Numbered from the stretch's first letter, positions 1-8,119 are shown. The stretch: DNA of 18,040 nt from Oscillospiraceae bacterium (GCA_017480395.1 JAFVAS010000088.1:1-18040), one strand, 5' to 3'. Made by a program: numbers and translations. Notes: generated by a model not told the origin, from the sequence alone.

Positions 1-503
1 TCGTCCGGGAGAAGGCCCATCAGGTGGGCCTGGGCAGCCTGCCTGACCCGTCGCTGGAGTTGATCGCCGAAAACGTCACCGGCAACGTCCGCCAGAACGA
101 GGGCACCGTCAAAAAGCTGCTGGCCTTTCAGGAGCTGGAGGGCGCCAGCATGGATCTGGAGACCACCATGCGCGCCGTGCGGGAGCTGATCCGCTCCTCC
201 GAGAGCCTGATGCCCTCCCCCGACGTCATCATCGACGAGACCGGCAAGTGCTACGGCATCGACGTCTCCGACATCCTGTCCACCTCCCGCACCAAGGAGA
301 TCACCCTGGCCCGCCAGGTGGCCATGTACGTCATCCGGCAGCTCACCAAGCTCTCCCTGCCCGAGATCGGCAAGATCTTCTCCCGGGATCACACCACCGT
401 CATCCACTCCCTGGAGAAGGTGGAGGGCCTCATCAAGGAGGACCGGGAGACGGCGGAGAACATCCGGGACATCAAGAGCAACGTGAACGCCCGGAATTAC
501 TAA
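1..503 (+). CDS. dnaA: Chromosomal replication initiator DnaA, C-terminal part (5' end outside the window)
   Basis: DnaA is the AAA+ initiator that binds DnaA boxes at oriC, opens the origin and loads the helicase. Only the end of domain III and all of domain IV are present; the frame is open to the left edge. The segment NVRQNEGTVKKLLAF matches the sensor-2 helix region (RELEG in most homologues, RQNEG here). The C-terminal DNA-binding domain carries the family signature: ARQVAMYVIRQLTKLSLPEIG followed by RDHTTVIHSLEKV, the helix-turn-helix that reads the DnaA box. The gene stops with TAA at 501-503 and is followed directly by DnaA boxes, the usual oriC arrangement in Gram-positives. Autoregulation through boxes upstream of the gene cannot be judged because that region is missing. 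The identification is secure. Confidence 0.98.
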   Translation, partial: VREKAHQVGLGSLPDPSLELIAENVTGNVRQNEGTVKKLLAFQELEGASMDLETTMRAVRELIRSSESLMPSPDVIIDETGKCYGIDVSDILSTSRTKEITLARQVAMYVIRQLTKLSLPEIGKIFSRDHTTVIHSLEKVEGLIKEDRETAENIRDIKSNVNARNY

Positions 504-535
504 ACGTCATTGCGCTTTGCTCTGTTCTCGCTTCT

Positions 536-544
536 CTATCCACA
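536..544 (+). promoter_or_regulatory. DnaA box (CTATCCACA)
   Basis: Eight of nine bases match TTATCCACA. It is the box nearest the end of dnaA and points toward dnaN. Confidence 0.7.
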
Positions 545-566
545 CCTTCCACGGGAAAAAAATTTC

Positions 567-575
567 TGTGGAAAA
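567..575 (-). promoter_or_regulatory. DnaA box (TTTTCCACA on the minus strand)
   Basis: The plus strand reads TGTGGAAAA, which is TTTTCCACA in reverse. It fits the degenerate consensus TTWTNCACA exactly. Confidence 0.8.
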
Positions 576-612
576 CGCGAGGCCGCTTTTTTCTTCCGGT
601 CCCTTCCTCTTC

Positions 613-621
613 TGTGGAAAA
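613..621 (-). promoter_or_regulatory. DnaA box (TTTTCCACA on the minus strand)
   Basis: An identical 9-mer to the box at 567-575 and in the same orientation, 46 bases further on. Confidence 0.8.
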
Positions 622-684
622 CCGGGGAAAACTCCCCCACCCCCTGGGGACAAAAATTTCCCTCCGCTTCCGGCAAAATCCGCC

Positions 685-693
685 TTTTCCACA
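685..693 (+). promoter_or_regulatory. DnaA box next to the unwinding element (TTTTCCACA)
   Basis: An exact TTWTNCACA match, 14 bases before the DnaA-trio array and pointing toward it. This is the position of the box that seeds the DnaA filament in the B. subtilis model. A weaker copy, TTTGCCACA (699-707), sits between it and the trios. Confidence 0.8.
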
Positions 694-707
694 AAAGTTT
701 TGCCACA

Positions 708-731
708 CTACTACTGCTACTATTTATTTAA
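708..731. other. DnaA-trio array and AT-rich DNA unwinding element
   Basis: The plus strand reads CTA CTA CTG CTA CTA from 708 to 722, then TTTATTTAA. On the complementary strand this is a run of 3'-GAT-5' triplets with one 3'-GAC-5', matching the DnaA-trio motif that binds the DnaA filament on single-stranded DNA in B. subtilis. The array directly touches the weak DnaA box TTTGCCACA. The following A/T-only bases are the likely first melting site. Confidence 0.8.
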
Positions 732-756
732 CCTACCCTCTTTGTAAGAGGGTAGG
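732..756. other. Perfect 11-bp inverted repeat between the unwinding element and dnaN
   Basis: CCTACCCTCTT (732-742) is followed by TGT and then its exact reverse complement (746-756). No T-run follows, so it is not a standard intrinsic terminator for dnaA transcripts. It could form a hairpin in the dnaN leader RNA or in the single strand exposed at the open origin. Its function is unknown. Confidence 0.6.
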
Positions 757-799
757 CAAACCGTCTCTATCTTTCATCTACCCGGAGGTCTATCCAGCT

Positions 800-1918
800 A
801 TGAAATTCACCTGTGAAAAGGCGCTGCTGCAGAGCGCCGTCTCCATCTCCTCCCGCGCGGTCAGCCCCAAGAGCTCCATCGCCGCCCTGGAGGGCATTCT
901 GGTCACTGCCACCGACGAGCTGCGCCTCACCGGCTACAATCTCTCCACCGGCATCCGCACCGTCGTCCCCGCCGACGTGCGGGAGGGGGGCAGCCTCGTC
1001 CTCTCCGCCCACCTCTTCGGGGACATCGTCCGCCGCCTGGAGGACAGCGTCGTCTCCATCTCCACCCAGGGCAACATGGTCAACATTCAGTGCGGCCGCA
1101 GCGAGTTCAATATCATGGGCTCCGACCCGGAGGATTTTCCCGAGCTGCCCCTGGTGGAGTATGAGCACACGGTGGAGCTCAAGCGCAGCGTCCTGCGCAG
1201 CATGATCAACCAGACCCTGTTCGCCGTCTCCACCAACGAGAGCCGCCCCATCCACACCGGCTCCCTCTTTGAGATCAACGACCAGAAGGTCATGACCGTG
1301 GTCAGCGTGGACGGCTTCCGGCTGGCCCTGCGCCGGGAGACGGTGGACGCCATCACCGGCAAGCCCAACTTCTCCTTTGTGGCCCCCGCCGCCGCCCTCA
1401 GCGAGGTGGAGAAGATCTGCGGCGAGAGCGACGAGACCGCCACCATCGTCCTGGGCTCCCGCCATGTCATGTTCAAGGCCGGGGACACCATGCTGGTGGC
1501 CCGGCGGCTGGAGGGGGAGTTTCTGGACTACCGCAAGGCCATCCCCGGGGAGAACCCCATCCAGATGGTGTGCGACAAGCGCTCCCTCCAGAGCACCATT
1601 GAGCGGGTCAGCCTCATCATCACGGAAAAGCAGCGCTCCCCCATCCGCTGCAAATTTGAGCGGGACAACCTCAAGATCCGGGTCAACACCGCCTTGGGGG
1701 ACGCCAGCGACGAATGCGACATGTCCGGCGAGGGCAACGACCTGGAGATCGGCTTCAACCACAAATACATGCTGGACGCCCTGAAGGTCGCCCCGGCGGA
1801 CAGCGTCCGGCTGTGCATGAGCACCCCCATCTCCCCCTGCGTCATCGTCCCGGTGGAGCCGGAGCAGGACAACTTCCTCTACATGGTGCTGCCCGTGCGC
1901 ATCCGGGCCGGCGGCTGA
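800..1918 (+). CDS. dnaN: DNA polymerase III beta subunit (sliding clamp)
   Basis: The product (372 residues) is the ring-shaped clamp that tethers DNA polymerase III and repair enzymes to DNA. It starts MKFTCEKALLQSAVSISSRA, and its length matches the family (about 366-380). The three repeated clamp folds are covered without interruption. The C-terminus, ending in VLPVRIRAGG, keeps the MVLPVR sequence that forms part of the partner-binding pocket. The ATG at 800 is chosen over the long in-frame upstream extension because a Shine-Dalgarno CGGAGG lies at 782-787 and homology begins at this Met. It follows oriC and precedes yaaA by 13 bases in the same transcript. The leader includes the 732-756 hairpin. 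A possible promoter (TTGCCA near 700, AT-rich -10 near 721-728) overlaps the unwinding element, but support for it is weak. Confidence 0.97.
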   Translation: MKFTCEKALLQSAVSISSRAVSPKSSIAALEGILVTATDELRLTGYNLSTGIRTVVPADVREGGSLVLSAHLFGDIVRRLEDSVVSISTQGNMVNIQCGRSEFNIMGSDPEDFPELPLVEYEHTVELKRSVLRSMINQTLFAVSTNESRPIHTGSLFEINDQKVMTVVSVDGFRLALRRETVDAITGKPNFSFVAPAAALSEVEKICGESDETATIVLGSRHVMFKAGDTMLVARRLEGEFLDYRKAIPGENPIQMVCDKRSLQSTIERVSLIITEKQRSPIRCKFERDNLKIRVNTALGDASDECDMSGEGNDLEIGFNHKYMLDALKVAPADSVRLCMSTPISPCVIVPVEPEQDNFLYMVLPVRIRAGG

Positions 1919-1931
1919 CGGAGGGAACACC

Positions 1932-2147
1932 ATGGGACAGGATTACACCACCACCATCACCACGGAGTATATCAAGCTCCAGGATTTATTGAAATATGAG
2001 GGCCTGTGCGAGACCGGCGGTGTGGCCAAGCTGCGCATCCAGGACGGGGAGGTGCAGGTCAACGGCGAGGTGTGCACCATGCGGGGCAAGAAGCTGCGCA
2101 GCGGCGACCGGGTCACCATCGACGGTACCACCGTCACCATCGCATGA
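1932..2147 (+). CDS. yaaA: S4-domain RNA-binding protein YaaA (RlbA-like)
   Basis: This 71-residue protein is an almost pure S4 RNA-binding domain. The characteristic core runs from YIKLQDLLKYEGLCETGGVA through VQVNGEVCTMRGKKLRSGDRV. The family is almost always found between dnaN and recF in Gram-positive bacteria. In B. subtilis the homologue has been linked to the ribosome, but its exact job is unsettled. A Shine-Dalgarno GGAGGG lies 6-11 bases before the ATG, just after the dnaN stop. Its TGA overlaps the recF ATG in the sequence ATGA, so recF translation is probably coupled to it. The identification rests on fold motif, size and gene order. Confidence 0.93.
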   Translation: MGQDYTTTITTEYIKLQDLLKYEGLCETGGVAKLRIQDGEVQVNGEVCTMRGKKLRSGDRVTIDGTTVTIA

Positions 2148-3256
2148 TCGTCCGCTCCATCGCCCTGGACTACTTCCGCTCCTACCTCTCCGCCCGGGCG
2201 GACTTTGACCCCGGCATGAACGTCATCTGCGGCGAAAACGCCCAGGGTAAGACCAACCTGCTGGAGGCCGTCGCCTACCTCTCCACCGCCCAGAGCCACC
2301 GGGCCAGGTATGACAAAGAGCTGATTATGTTCGGCATCGACAACGGCTTTGTCACCGGGGAAATTCATGCCCGGGATCGGGACTTCACCCTGGAGGCCCG
2401 GCTGAGCCGCAATGCCCGGCGCCAGCTCTACGCCAACGGGGTGCGCCTCAAGCAGGCCGGGGAGTTGGGGGAGTATCTCAACACCGTGCTGTTCTGCCCG
2501 GAGGATTTATATCTCATCCGGGCCGGGGCCGCCGAGCGGCGCTCCTTTCTGGACAGCACCATCTCCCAGCTGCGCCCCCGCTATGCCGACGCCGTGGAGC
2601 GCTATAAAAAGATCTGGAAGGCCAAGAGCGCCATCCTCCGCGCCCAGGAGGAGCGGCCCGACCTGCTCGCCTCCCTGGACGACTTCTCCCTTCAGATGTG
2701 CCAGACCGGGGCCCAGATCATCCACTACCGCGCCCACTTTATCCGCAAGCTGTCAGAAATCGCCCCGGGCATCCACCGGGAGTTCTCCGGCGGGCGGGAG
2801 GAGTTGGGCCTGGCCTATGAGACGGTCAGCGCCGTCACCGACCCTCTGGCCCCGGTCAAGACCATCTTCGCCCAGCTCTGCGACCACATGGAGTCCCACC
2901 GGGAGGCGGAATTGGCCGCCCGGCAATGCCTGTGCGGCCCCCATCGGGATGACCTACGGGTGGAGATCGATGGCCGCTCCGCCCGGCAGTTTGCCTCCCA
3001 GGGCCAGACCCGCACCGCCGCGCTGAGCCTGAAGCTGGCCCAGCGGGATTTCATCTTTGACGACCGGGGGGAATACCCGGTGCTGCTGCTGGACGACGTG
3101 CTCAGCGAGCTGGACCCCCGGCGGCAGGAGTTCGTCTTAAACCACATCAAGGGGGGCCAGGTCTTCCTCACCTGCTGCGAGGAGGAGCGGCTGGTCACCC
3201 TCAACGCCGGAAAGGTCTTCCGCATCCGGGACGGCTCCATTCTGGAGGAAAAATAA
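2144..3256 (+). CDS. recF: DNA replication and repair protein RecF
   Basis: RecF (370 residues) is an SMC/ABC-like ATPase that, with RecO and RecR, loads RecA at single-strand gaps and stalled forks. The Walker A motif is GENAQGKT (residues 30-37). The ABC signature region is ASQGQTRTAALSLKLAQ, near residue 285. Walker B is VLLLDDVLSELDPRR, with the two Asp at 317-318, followed by the D-loop. The start at 2144 gives MIVRSIALDYFRSY, the usual N-terminus, and overlaps the yaaA stop by four bases. Upstream in-frame codons would only re-read yaaA and are rejected. The remB ATG follows the stop codon with no gap, and the remB ribosome site lies inside the last recF codons, so the operon is tightly coupled. 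Confidence 0.97.
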   Translation: MIVRSIALDYFRSYLSARADFDPGMNVICGENAQGKTNLLEAVAYLSTAQSHRARYDKELIMFGIDNGFVTGEIHARDRDFTLEARLSRNARRQLYANGVRLKQAGELGEYLNTVLFCPEDLYLIRAGAAERRSFLDSTISQLRPRYADAVERYKKIWKAKSAILRAQEERPDLLASLDDFSLQMCQTGAQIIHYRAHFIRKLSEIAPGIHREFSGGREELGLAYETVSAVTDPLAPVKTIFAQLCDHMESHREAELAARQCLCGPHRDDLRVEIDGRSARQFASQGQTRTAALSLKLAQRDFIFDDRGEYPVLLLDDVLSELDPRRQEFVLNHIKGGQVFLTCCEEERLVTLNAGKVFRIRDGSILEEK

Positions 3257-3520
3257 ATGTACCTGCACTTAGGCCAGAACACCATCGTCCGGGATCGGGA
3301 GGTCATCGGCATCTTCGATCTGGACATCACCAGCCAGTCCATCCGCACCCGCCGCTATCTCTCCGCCGCCGAACGGGCCGGGGAGGTGACCGCCGTCTCC
3401 GAGGAGCTGCCCAAGAGCTTTGTGGTGACGGGGCGGCGGGGAAGACAGCGGGTCTATATCTCCCAGCTCTCCACCGCCACCCTGCTGCGCAGAAGCGAGA
3501 ATCGAGGTCTGGATGGATAG
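3257..3520 (+). CDS. remB: DUF370 protein, extracellular matrix regulator RemB (YaaB)
   Basis: This 87-residue protein begins MYLHLGQNTIVRDREVIGIFDLD, typical of the DUF370/RemA-RemB family. In B. subtilis RemB sits between recF and gyrB and affects matrix gene expression; the related RemA is a DNA-binding regulator. The other conserved parts are PKSFVVTGRRGRQRVYISQLS and STATLLRR. The C-terminus is a few residues longer than the roughly 81 of B. subtilis. The ATG directly abuts the recF stop, and a GGAGG in the last recF codons supplies the ribosome site. About 74 bases without a convincing promoter or terminator separate it from gyrB. A DNA-binding role here is inferred from the family. Confidence 0.93.
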   Translation: MYLHLGQNTIVRDREVIGIFDLDITSQSIRTRRYLSAAERAGEVTAVSEELPKSFVVTGRRGRQRVYISQLSTATLLRRSENRGLDG

Positions 3521-3594
3521 GATAAATCGTCCCTGGCTCCCCCCAGGAGGGGGAAGGCAAGAATGTGCGTCAAACATCGTAGGAGGAACATCCA

Positions 3595-5541
3595 ATGTCC
3601 GATTTATTAGAGAACGGAACCGCCACACAGCACGAGTATAACGCATCGGAGATTCAGGTCCTGGAGGGCCTGGAGGCGGTGCGCAAGCGCCCGGGCATGT
3701 ATATCGGCTCCACCAGCGCCTCCGGCCTGCACCACCTGGTCTATGAGATCGTGGACAACGCCATCGACGAGGCCCTGGCCGGCTACTGCACCGAGATTTC
3801 GGTCACCATCAACCCCGGCAACAGCATCACCGTGGTGGACAACGGCCGGGGCATCCCGGTGGACATCCAGGCCCAGACGGGCAAGCCCGCCCTGGAGGTG
3901 GTCTACACCATCCTCCACGCCGGCGGCAAGTTCGGCGGCGGCGGCTACAAGGTCTCCGGCGGCCTCCACGGCGTGGGCGCCAGCGTGGTCAACGCCTGCT
4001 CCGAGTGGCTGGAGGTCCGGGTGCACAAGAACGGCCAGATCTATGAGATGAAGTTCTCCCGGGGCAAGGTCACCCAGGCGATGACCGTCATCGGAGAGAC
4101 CGATCACACCGGCACCGAGGTCACCTTCCAGCCCGACCCGGAGATGTTCGAGGAGCTGGAGTACAGCTATGAGACGCTGCACCGCCGCATGCGGGAGCAG
4201 GCCTTCCTCAATGCCGGATTGAAGATCATTATGACCGACGCCCGCCCCGGACAGGAGCAGACCGAGGAGATGTGCTACGAGGGCGGTATCCGGGAGTTCG
4301 TCACCTTCATCAACGACGACCGGGGCACCGAGCCCATCCATCCCCAGGTCATCTACATGGCCGGGGAGAAGGAGGACGCCATGGCGGAGATCGCCATGCA
4401 GTACACCGACAGCTATAACGAGCTGATCGTCTCCTTCGCCAACAACATCCACACCCCCGAGGGCGGCATGCATGAGGAGGGCTTCAAGCGCGCCCTCACC
4501 GGCGTCATCAACGCCTACGGCAAGAAGATGAAGCTCCTCAAGGACGATGACAAGCTCTCCGGCGACGACTGCCGGGAGGGCCTGACCTGCATCATCTCCG
4601 TCAAGCTGACCGAGGCCCAGTTCGAGGGCCAGACCAAGGCCAAGCTGGGCAACAGCGAGATCCGAACCCTGGTCAGCAACGTGGTGACAAAGGCCCTGAT
4701 GGAATTTCTGGAGGAGAACCCCAGCGTCGGCAAGGCGGTCATTGAGAAGGCCCTGCTGGCCTCCCAGGCCCGGGCCGCCGCCCGCAAGGCCCGGGACAGC
4801 GTGCGCCGCAAGACCGGGCTGGAGTCGGGCCAGATGTCCGACAAGCTCCAGGACTGCAACGAGCGGGACCCCTCCCTGTGCGAAATCTATATCGTCGAGG
4901 GCGATTCCTCCGCGGGCAGCGCCATCCAGGGCCGGGACTCCCGGTTCCAGGCCATCCTGTCCATGTGGGGCAAGATGCTCAACGTGGAGAAGGCCCGGGC
5001 CGACAAGATCTACGGCAACGACAAGCTCTATCCCCTCATCGTCGCCCTGGGTGCCGGCATTGGGGAGGAGTTCAACATCGAGAAGCTGCGCTATCACAAG
5101 ATCATCATCATGGCGGACGCCGACGTGGATGGCAGCCACATCCGCACCCTGCTGCTCACCTTCTTCTTCCGCTATATGCGCCCCCTCATCGAGAACGGCT
5201 ATGTCTACTCCGCCGTGCCCCCCCTCTACAAGCTGACGAGGGGCCGCACCACCCGGGTGGCCTACTCCGACGAGCAGCGGGACGCCATCTCCGCCGAGCT
5301 GCGGGGCGGCAACCCCAACATCAAGGTGGATATCAGCCGCTTCAAGGGCCTGGGCGAGATGGACCCCCACGAGCTGTGGGAGACCACCATGGACCCGGAG
5401 CAGCGCTCTCTGCGCCGCATCACCCTGGGGGACGCCATCTCCGCCGACAAGATCTTTTCCGTCCTCATGGGCGAGGAGGTCGAGCCGCGCCGCCGCTGGA
5501 TCGAGAAGAACGCCCGCTATGTGGAAAATCTGGACATCTGA
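3595..5541 (+). CDS. gyrB: DNA gyrase subunit B
   Basis: GyrB (648 residues) supplies the ATPase and TOPRIM parts of gyrase, which introduces negative supercoils. The GHKL ATPase N-terminus has RKRPGMYIGSTS, EIVDNAIDEA (catalytic Glu51), VVDNGRGIPVD and GLHGVGASVVNA. The TOPRIM domain has VEGDSSAGSA (metal-binding Glu435) and DADVDGSH (Asp508, Asp510, Asp512). The chain ends IEKNARYVENLDI, as short Gram-positive GyrB proteins do, with no extra C-terminal insertion. A strong AGGAGG at 3581-3586 lies eight bases before the ATG. gyrA begins 19 bases after the stop, so both gyrase subunits are made from one message. ParE is the main alternative, but gyrA adjacency and oriC context settle the call. 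Confidence 0.98.
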   Translation: MSDLLENGTATQHEYNASEIQVLEGLEAVRKRPGMYIGSTSASGLHHLVYEIVDNAIDEALAGYCTEISVTINPGNSITVVDNGRGIPVDIQAQTGKPALEVVYTILHAGGKFGGGGYKVSGGLHGVGASVVNACSEWLEVRVHKNGQIYEMKFSRGKVTQAMTVIGETDHTGTEVTFQPDPEMFEELEYSYETLHRRMREQAFLNAGLKIIMTDARPGQEQTEEMCYEGGIREFVTFINDDRGTEPIHPQVIYMAGEKEDAMAEIAMQYTDSYNELIVSFANNIHTPEGGMHEEGFKRALTGVINAYGKKMKLLKDDDKLSGDDCREGLTCIISVKLTEAQFEGQTKAKLGNSEIRTLVSNVVTKALMEFLEENPSVGKAVIEKALLASQARAAARKARDSVRRKTGLESGQMSDKLQDCNERDPSLCEIYIVEGDSSAGSAIQGRDSRFQAILSMWGKMLNVEKARADKIYGNDKLYPLIVALGAGIGEEFNIEKLRYHKIIIMADADVDGSHIRTLLLTFFFRYMRPLIENGYVYSAVPPLYKLTRGRTTRVAYSDEQRDAISAELRGGNPNIKVDISRFKGLGEMDPHELWETTMDPEQRSLRRITLGDAISADKIFSVLMGEEVEPRRRWIEKNARYVENLDI

Positions 5542-5560
5542 GGGAAGGAGGGTGTAAACA

Positions 5561-8065
5561 ATGGCACACAAGAGAGACTACAAGCCGGAGGACATCCTCT
5601 TTCCGGATCAGATCATCACCGAGTCGGAGCTTTCCGGCGAGATGGAAAAAAGCTATATCGAATACGCCATGTCCGTCATCGTGGGCCGGGCCCTGCCCGA
5701 CGTGCGGGACGGCCTGAAGCCGGTGCACCGCCGCATCCTCTACACCATGCACGAGGACGGTCTGACCAGCGACAAGCCCTTCAAAAAGTCCGCCACCTGC
5801 GTGGGCGACGTGCTGGGTAAATACCACCCCCACGGCGACGCCTCCGTCTACGACGCCATGGTGCGTCTGGCCCAGGACTTCTCCATGCGCTATATGCTGG
5901 TGGACGGCCACGGTAACTTCGGATCCGTGGACGGCGATCCCCCCGCCGCTTACCGTTATACCGAGGCGCGCTTGAGCAAAATCTCTGCCGAGATGCTCCG
6001 GGACATCGACAAGGAGACGGTGGACTGGGACCCCAACTTCGACGAGTCCCGGAGGGAACCCCGGGTGCTGCCCAGCCGGTTCCCCAACCTGCTGGTCAAC
6101 GGCTCCAACGGCATCGCCGTCGGCATGGCCACCAATATCCCGCCCCACAACCTGCGGGAGGTCATCGACGCCTGTATCTGCGTGCTGGACGACCCGGAGG
6201 CCACCCTGGCCGACCTGATGCAGTATGTCAAGGGCCCCGACTTCCCCACCCGGGGCATCATCATGGGCCGCAGCGGCATCCGCGCCGCCTATGCCACCGG
6301 CCGGGGCAAGGTGGTGGTGCGGGCCAGAACCGAATTTGAGGAATACGGCAAGGACCGCGTCCGCATCATCGTCCACGAGCTGCCCTATCAGGTCAACAAG
6401 CGCCAGCTCATCCGCACCATCGCCGAGCAGGTGCGGGACAAGCGGCTGGAGGGCATCTCCGACCTGCGGGACGAGAGTGACCGCAACGGCATGCGCATGG
6501 TCATCGAGCTGAAAAAGGACGCCAACCCCCAGGTGGTGCTCAACCGGCTCTATGCCCAGACCGCCCTGCAGTCCAGCTTCTCCATCATCATGCTGGCCCT
6601 GGTCAACGACCAGAAGCAGCCCAAGATCCTCACATTGCGGGAGTATCTGGACGAATATCTCACCTTCCAGGAGCAGGTCATCACCCGCCGCACCATCTAC
6701 GACCGCCGCAAGGCCCAGGAGCGGGCCCACCTGCTGGAGGGTCTGCTGATCGCCGAGGCCAACATCGACGAGGGGATCCGCATCATCCGGGAGAGCTATG
6801 ACGACGCCCGGGAGAACCTGATGGCTCGGTTCGGCCTGGACGAGGTGCAGGCCCAGGCCATCCTGGACATGCAGCTCAAGCGCCTCCAGGGCCTGGAGGA
6901 GGAGAAGCTGCAAAACGAGTATGACGAGCTGAAAAAGAAGATCGACTACTATGACCAGATCCTCAGCGACGAGGGCATGCTGCGCCAGGTGCTCCGGGAC
7001 GAGCTGACCGCCATCCGGGACAAATTCGGCGACGAGCGCAAGACCGAGATCGCCGACGTGGAGGACGATCTGGACATCGAGGATCTGATCGAGGAGGAGG
7101 AGTGCGTCTTCACCCTCTCCGCCGCGGGCTACCTCAAGCGCACCCCGGTCAGCGCCTACCGCACCCAGCGCCGGGGCGGCCGGGGCGTCAGCGCCCAGAC
7201 GCTGAAGGAGGAGGACTATGTGAAGAACCTCTTCACCGCCTCCACCCACGACTTCATCCTCTTCTTCACCAACATCGGCAAGGTGCACCGCCTGAAGGGC
7301 TACCGCGTCCAGGAGGCCAGCCGCACCGCCAAGGGAACCCCCATCGTCAACGTGCTGCCCCTGGAGGCCGGGGAGCAGGTCACCGCCATGCTCCACGTCC
7401 GCTCCCTGGAGGAGGAGAACCGCTATCTGATGATGACCACCCGCCAGGGTACCGTCAAGCGCATCAACCTCTCCAGCATCAACACCGCCCGCAAGGCGGG
7501 CATCCGGGCCCTGGGCCTGGAGGAGGGGGACGAGCTCATCTCCGCCGCCGTCACCGATGGCAGTCGGGAGATCCTGATCCTCACCCACGACGGCATGGCC
7601 ATCCGCTTTGCCGAGAGCGACGTGCGCTGCATGGGCCGGGACGCCGTGGGCGTGCGGGGCATCAAGCTCCGCAGCGGCGACTATGTGGTGGGCGCCGAGG
7701 TGGTGGAGCAGGAGCCGAATAAAACCCTCTTCTCCGTCACCGAGAACGGCTATGGCAAGCGCACCTCCACCGACGAGTTTACCATTCAGAACCGGGGCGG
7801 CCAGGGCGTCAAGGGCTATCAGTGCACCGCCAAGACCGGCAAGGTGGCCGCCGTCGCCATGGTGAGCGCCGGGGAGGATCTGATGATGATCTCCGACGAC
7901 GGCACCATCATCCGCACCCACGCCGAGGGGGTCAGCCTGATCGGCCGCGCCACCCAGGGCGTCAAGATGATGTCCGTCCAGCCCGGGGTGAAGGTGATCG
8001 GCCTGGCCGTCACCGAGCACGACGCCGAGGAGGACGAGCCTCCCGCCGCCGAGACCGAAGAATGA
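5561..8065 (+). CDS. gyrA: DNA gyrase subunit A
   Basis: GyrA (834 residues) cuts and rejoins the DNA gate. The winged-helix region contains VGRALPDVRDGLKPVHRRIL, and the catalytic tyrosine is Tyr133 in the RYTEARL motif. The quinolone-determining segment reads HPHGDASVYDAMVRLAQ. Residue Ala94 therefore occupies the position that is Ser83 in Escherichia coli, with Ser95 beside it and Asp98 retained. The coiled-coil/tower region is followed by six-bladed C-terminal repeats, and QRRGGRGV is the GyrA box needed for DNA wrapping and supercoiling. That box separates it from ParC. The tail is acidic (about the last 15 residues). A ribosome site AAGGAGG (5545-5551) precedes the ATG. A strong terminator follows the stop by four bases. 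Confidence 0.98.
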   Translation: MAHKRDYKPEDILFPDQIITESELSGEMEKSYIEYAMSVIVGRALPDVRDGLKPVHRRILYTMHEDGLTSDKPFKKSATCVGDVLGKYHPHGDASVYDAMVRLAQDFSMRYMLVDGHGNFGSVDGDPPAAYRYTEARLSKISAEMLRDIDKETVDWDPNFDESRREPRVLPSRFPNLLVNGSNGIAVGMATNIPPHNLREVIDACICVLDDPEATLADLMQYVKGPDFPTRGIIMGRSGIRAAYATGRGKVVVRARTEFEEYGKDRVRIIVHELPYQVNKRQLIRTIAEQVRDKRLEGISDLRDESDRNGMRMVIELKKDANPQVVLNRLYAQTALQSSFSIIMLALVNDQKQPKILTLREYLDEYLTFQEQVITRRTIYDRRKAQERAHLLEGLLIAEANIDEGIRIIRESYDDARENLMARFGLDEVQAQAILDMQLKRLQGLEEEKLQNEYDELKKKIDYYDQILSDEGMLRQVLRDELTAIRDKFGDERKTEIADVEDDLDIEDLIEEEECVFTLSAAGYLKRTPVSAYRTQRRGGRGVSAQTLKEEDYVKNLFTASTHDFILFFTNIGKVHRLKGYRVQEASRTAKGTPIVNVLPLEAGEQVTAMLHVRSLEEENRYLMMTTRQGTVKRINLSSINTARKAGIRALGLEEGDELISAAVTDGSREILILTHDGMAIRFAESDVRCMGRDAVGVRGIKLRSGDYVVGAEVVEQEPNKTLFSVTENGYGKRTSTDEFTIQNRGGQGVKGYQCTAKTGKVAAVAMVSAGEDLMMISDDGTIIRTHAEGVSLIGRATQGVKMMSVQPGVKVIGLAVTEHDAEEDEPPAAETEE

Positions 8066-8068
8066 CAG

Positions 8069-8117
8069 TCACCCCCGCGATGCACATTGCATCGCGGGGG
8101 TGATTTTTTCTTTTTTT
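8069..8117 (+). terminator. Intrinsic terminator after gyrA
   Basis: A perfect 16-bp stem (8069-8084 with 8088-8103), GC-rich in its lower half and closed by a 3-base loop, is followed by T6 C T7 on the plus strand. It ends the dnaA-gyrA block. There is no A-run on its left flank, so it is not an obvious terminator for the opposing ricT transcript, although the hairpin could still hinder read-through. Confidence 0.93.
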
Positions 8118-8119
8118 CC

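Larger units (their letters stand above)
504..799. other. oriC: Chromosomal replication origin (oriC) in the dnaA-dnaN spacer
   Basis: This 296-base gap holds no gene. It contains four close matches to the DnaA box consensus TTATCCACA (536-544 plus, 567-575 minus, 613-621 minus, 685-693 plus) and a weaker one at 699-707. An array of CTA triplets (708-722) and an AT-rich tract (721-731) follow at once. This layout of boxes, then trio, then unwinding element on the dnaN side is the one described for Bacillus subtilis. A perfect hairpin (732-756) lies between the unwinding element and dnaN. The spacer is less GC-rich and far richer in A and T runs than the flanking genes. Function is inferred from motif content and gene context. 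Confidence 0.9.

Noticed and set aside
3537..3553. C-run and G-run hairpin in the remB-gyrB gap
   Set aside because: The stem is only about five base pairs with no T-run, too weak to call a terminator or riboswitch.
3607..8020. Very long open frames on the minus strand opposite gyrB and gyrA (over 600 and 800 codons)
   Set aside because: They are composition artefacts of GC-rich codon use: low-complexity Gly/Ala/Leu/Asp/His-rich translations with no motifs, opposite two fully conserved genes.
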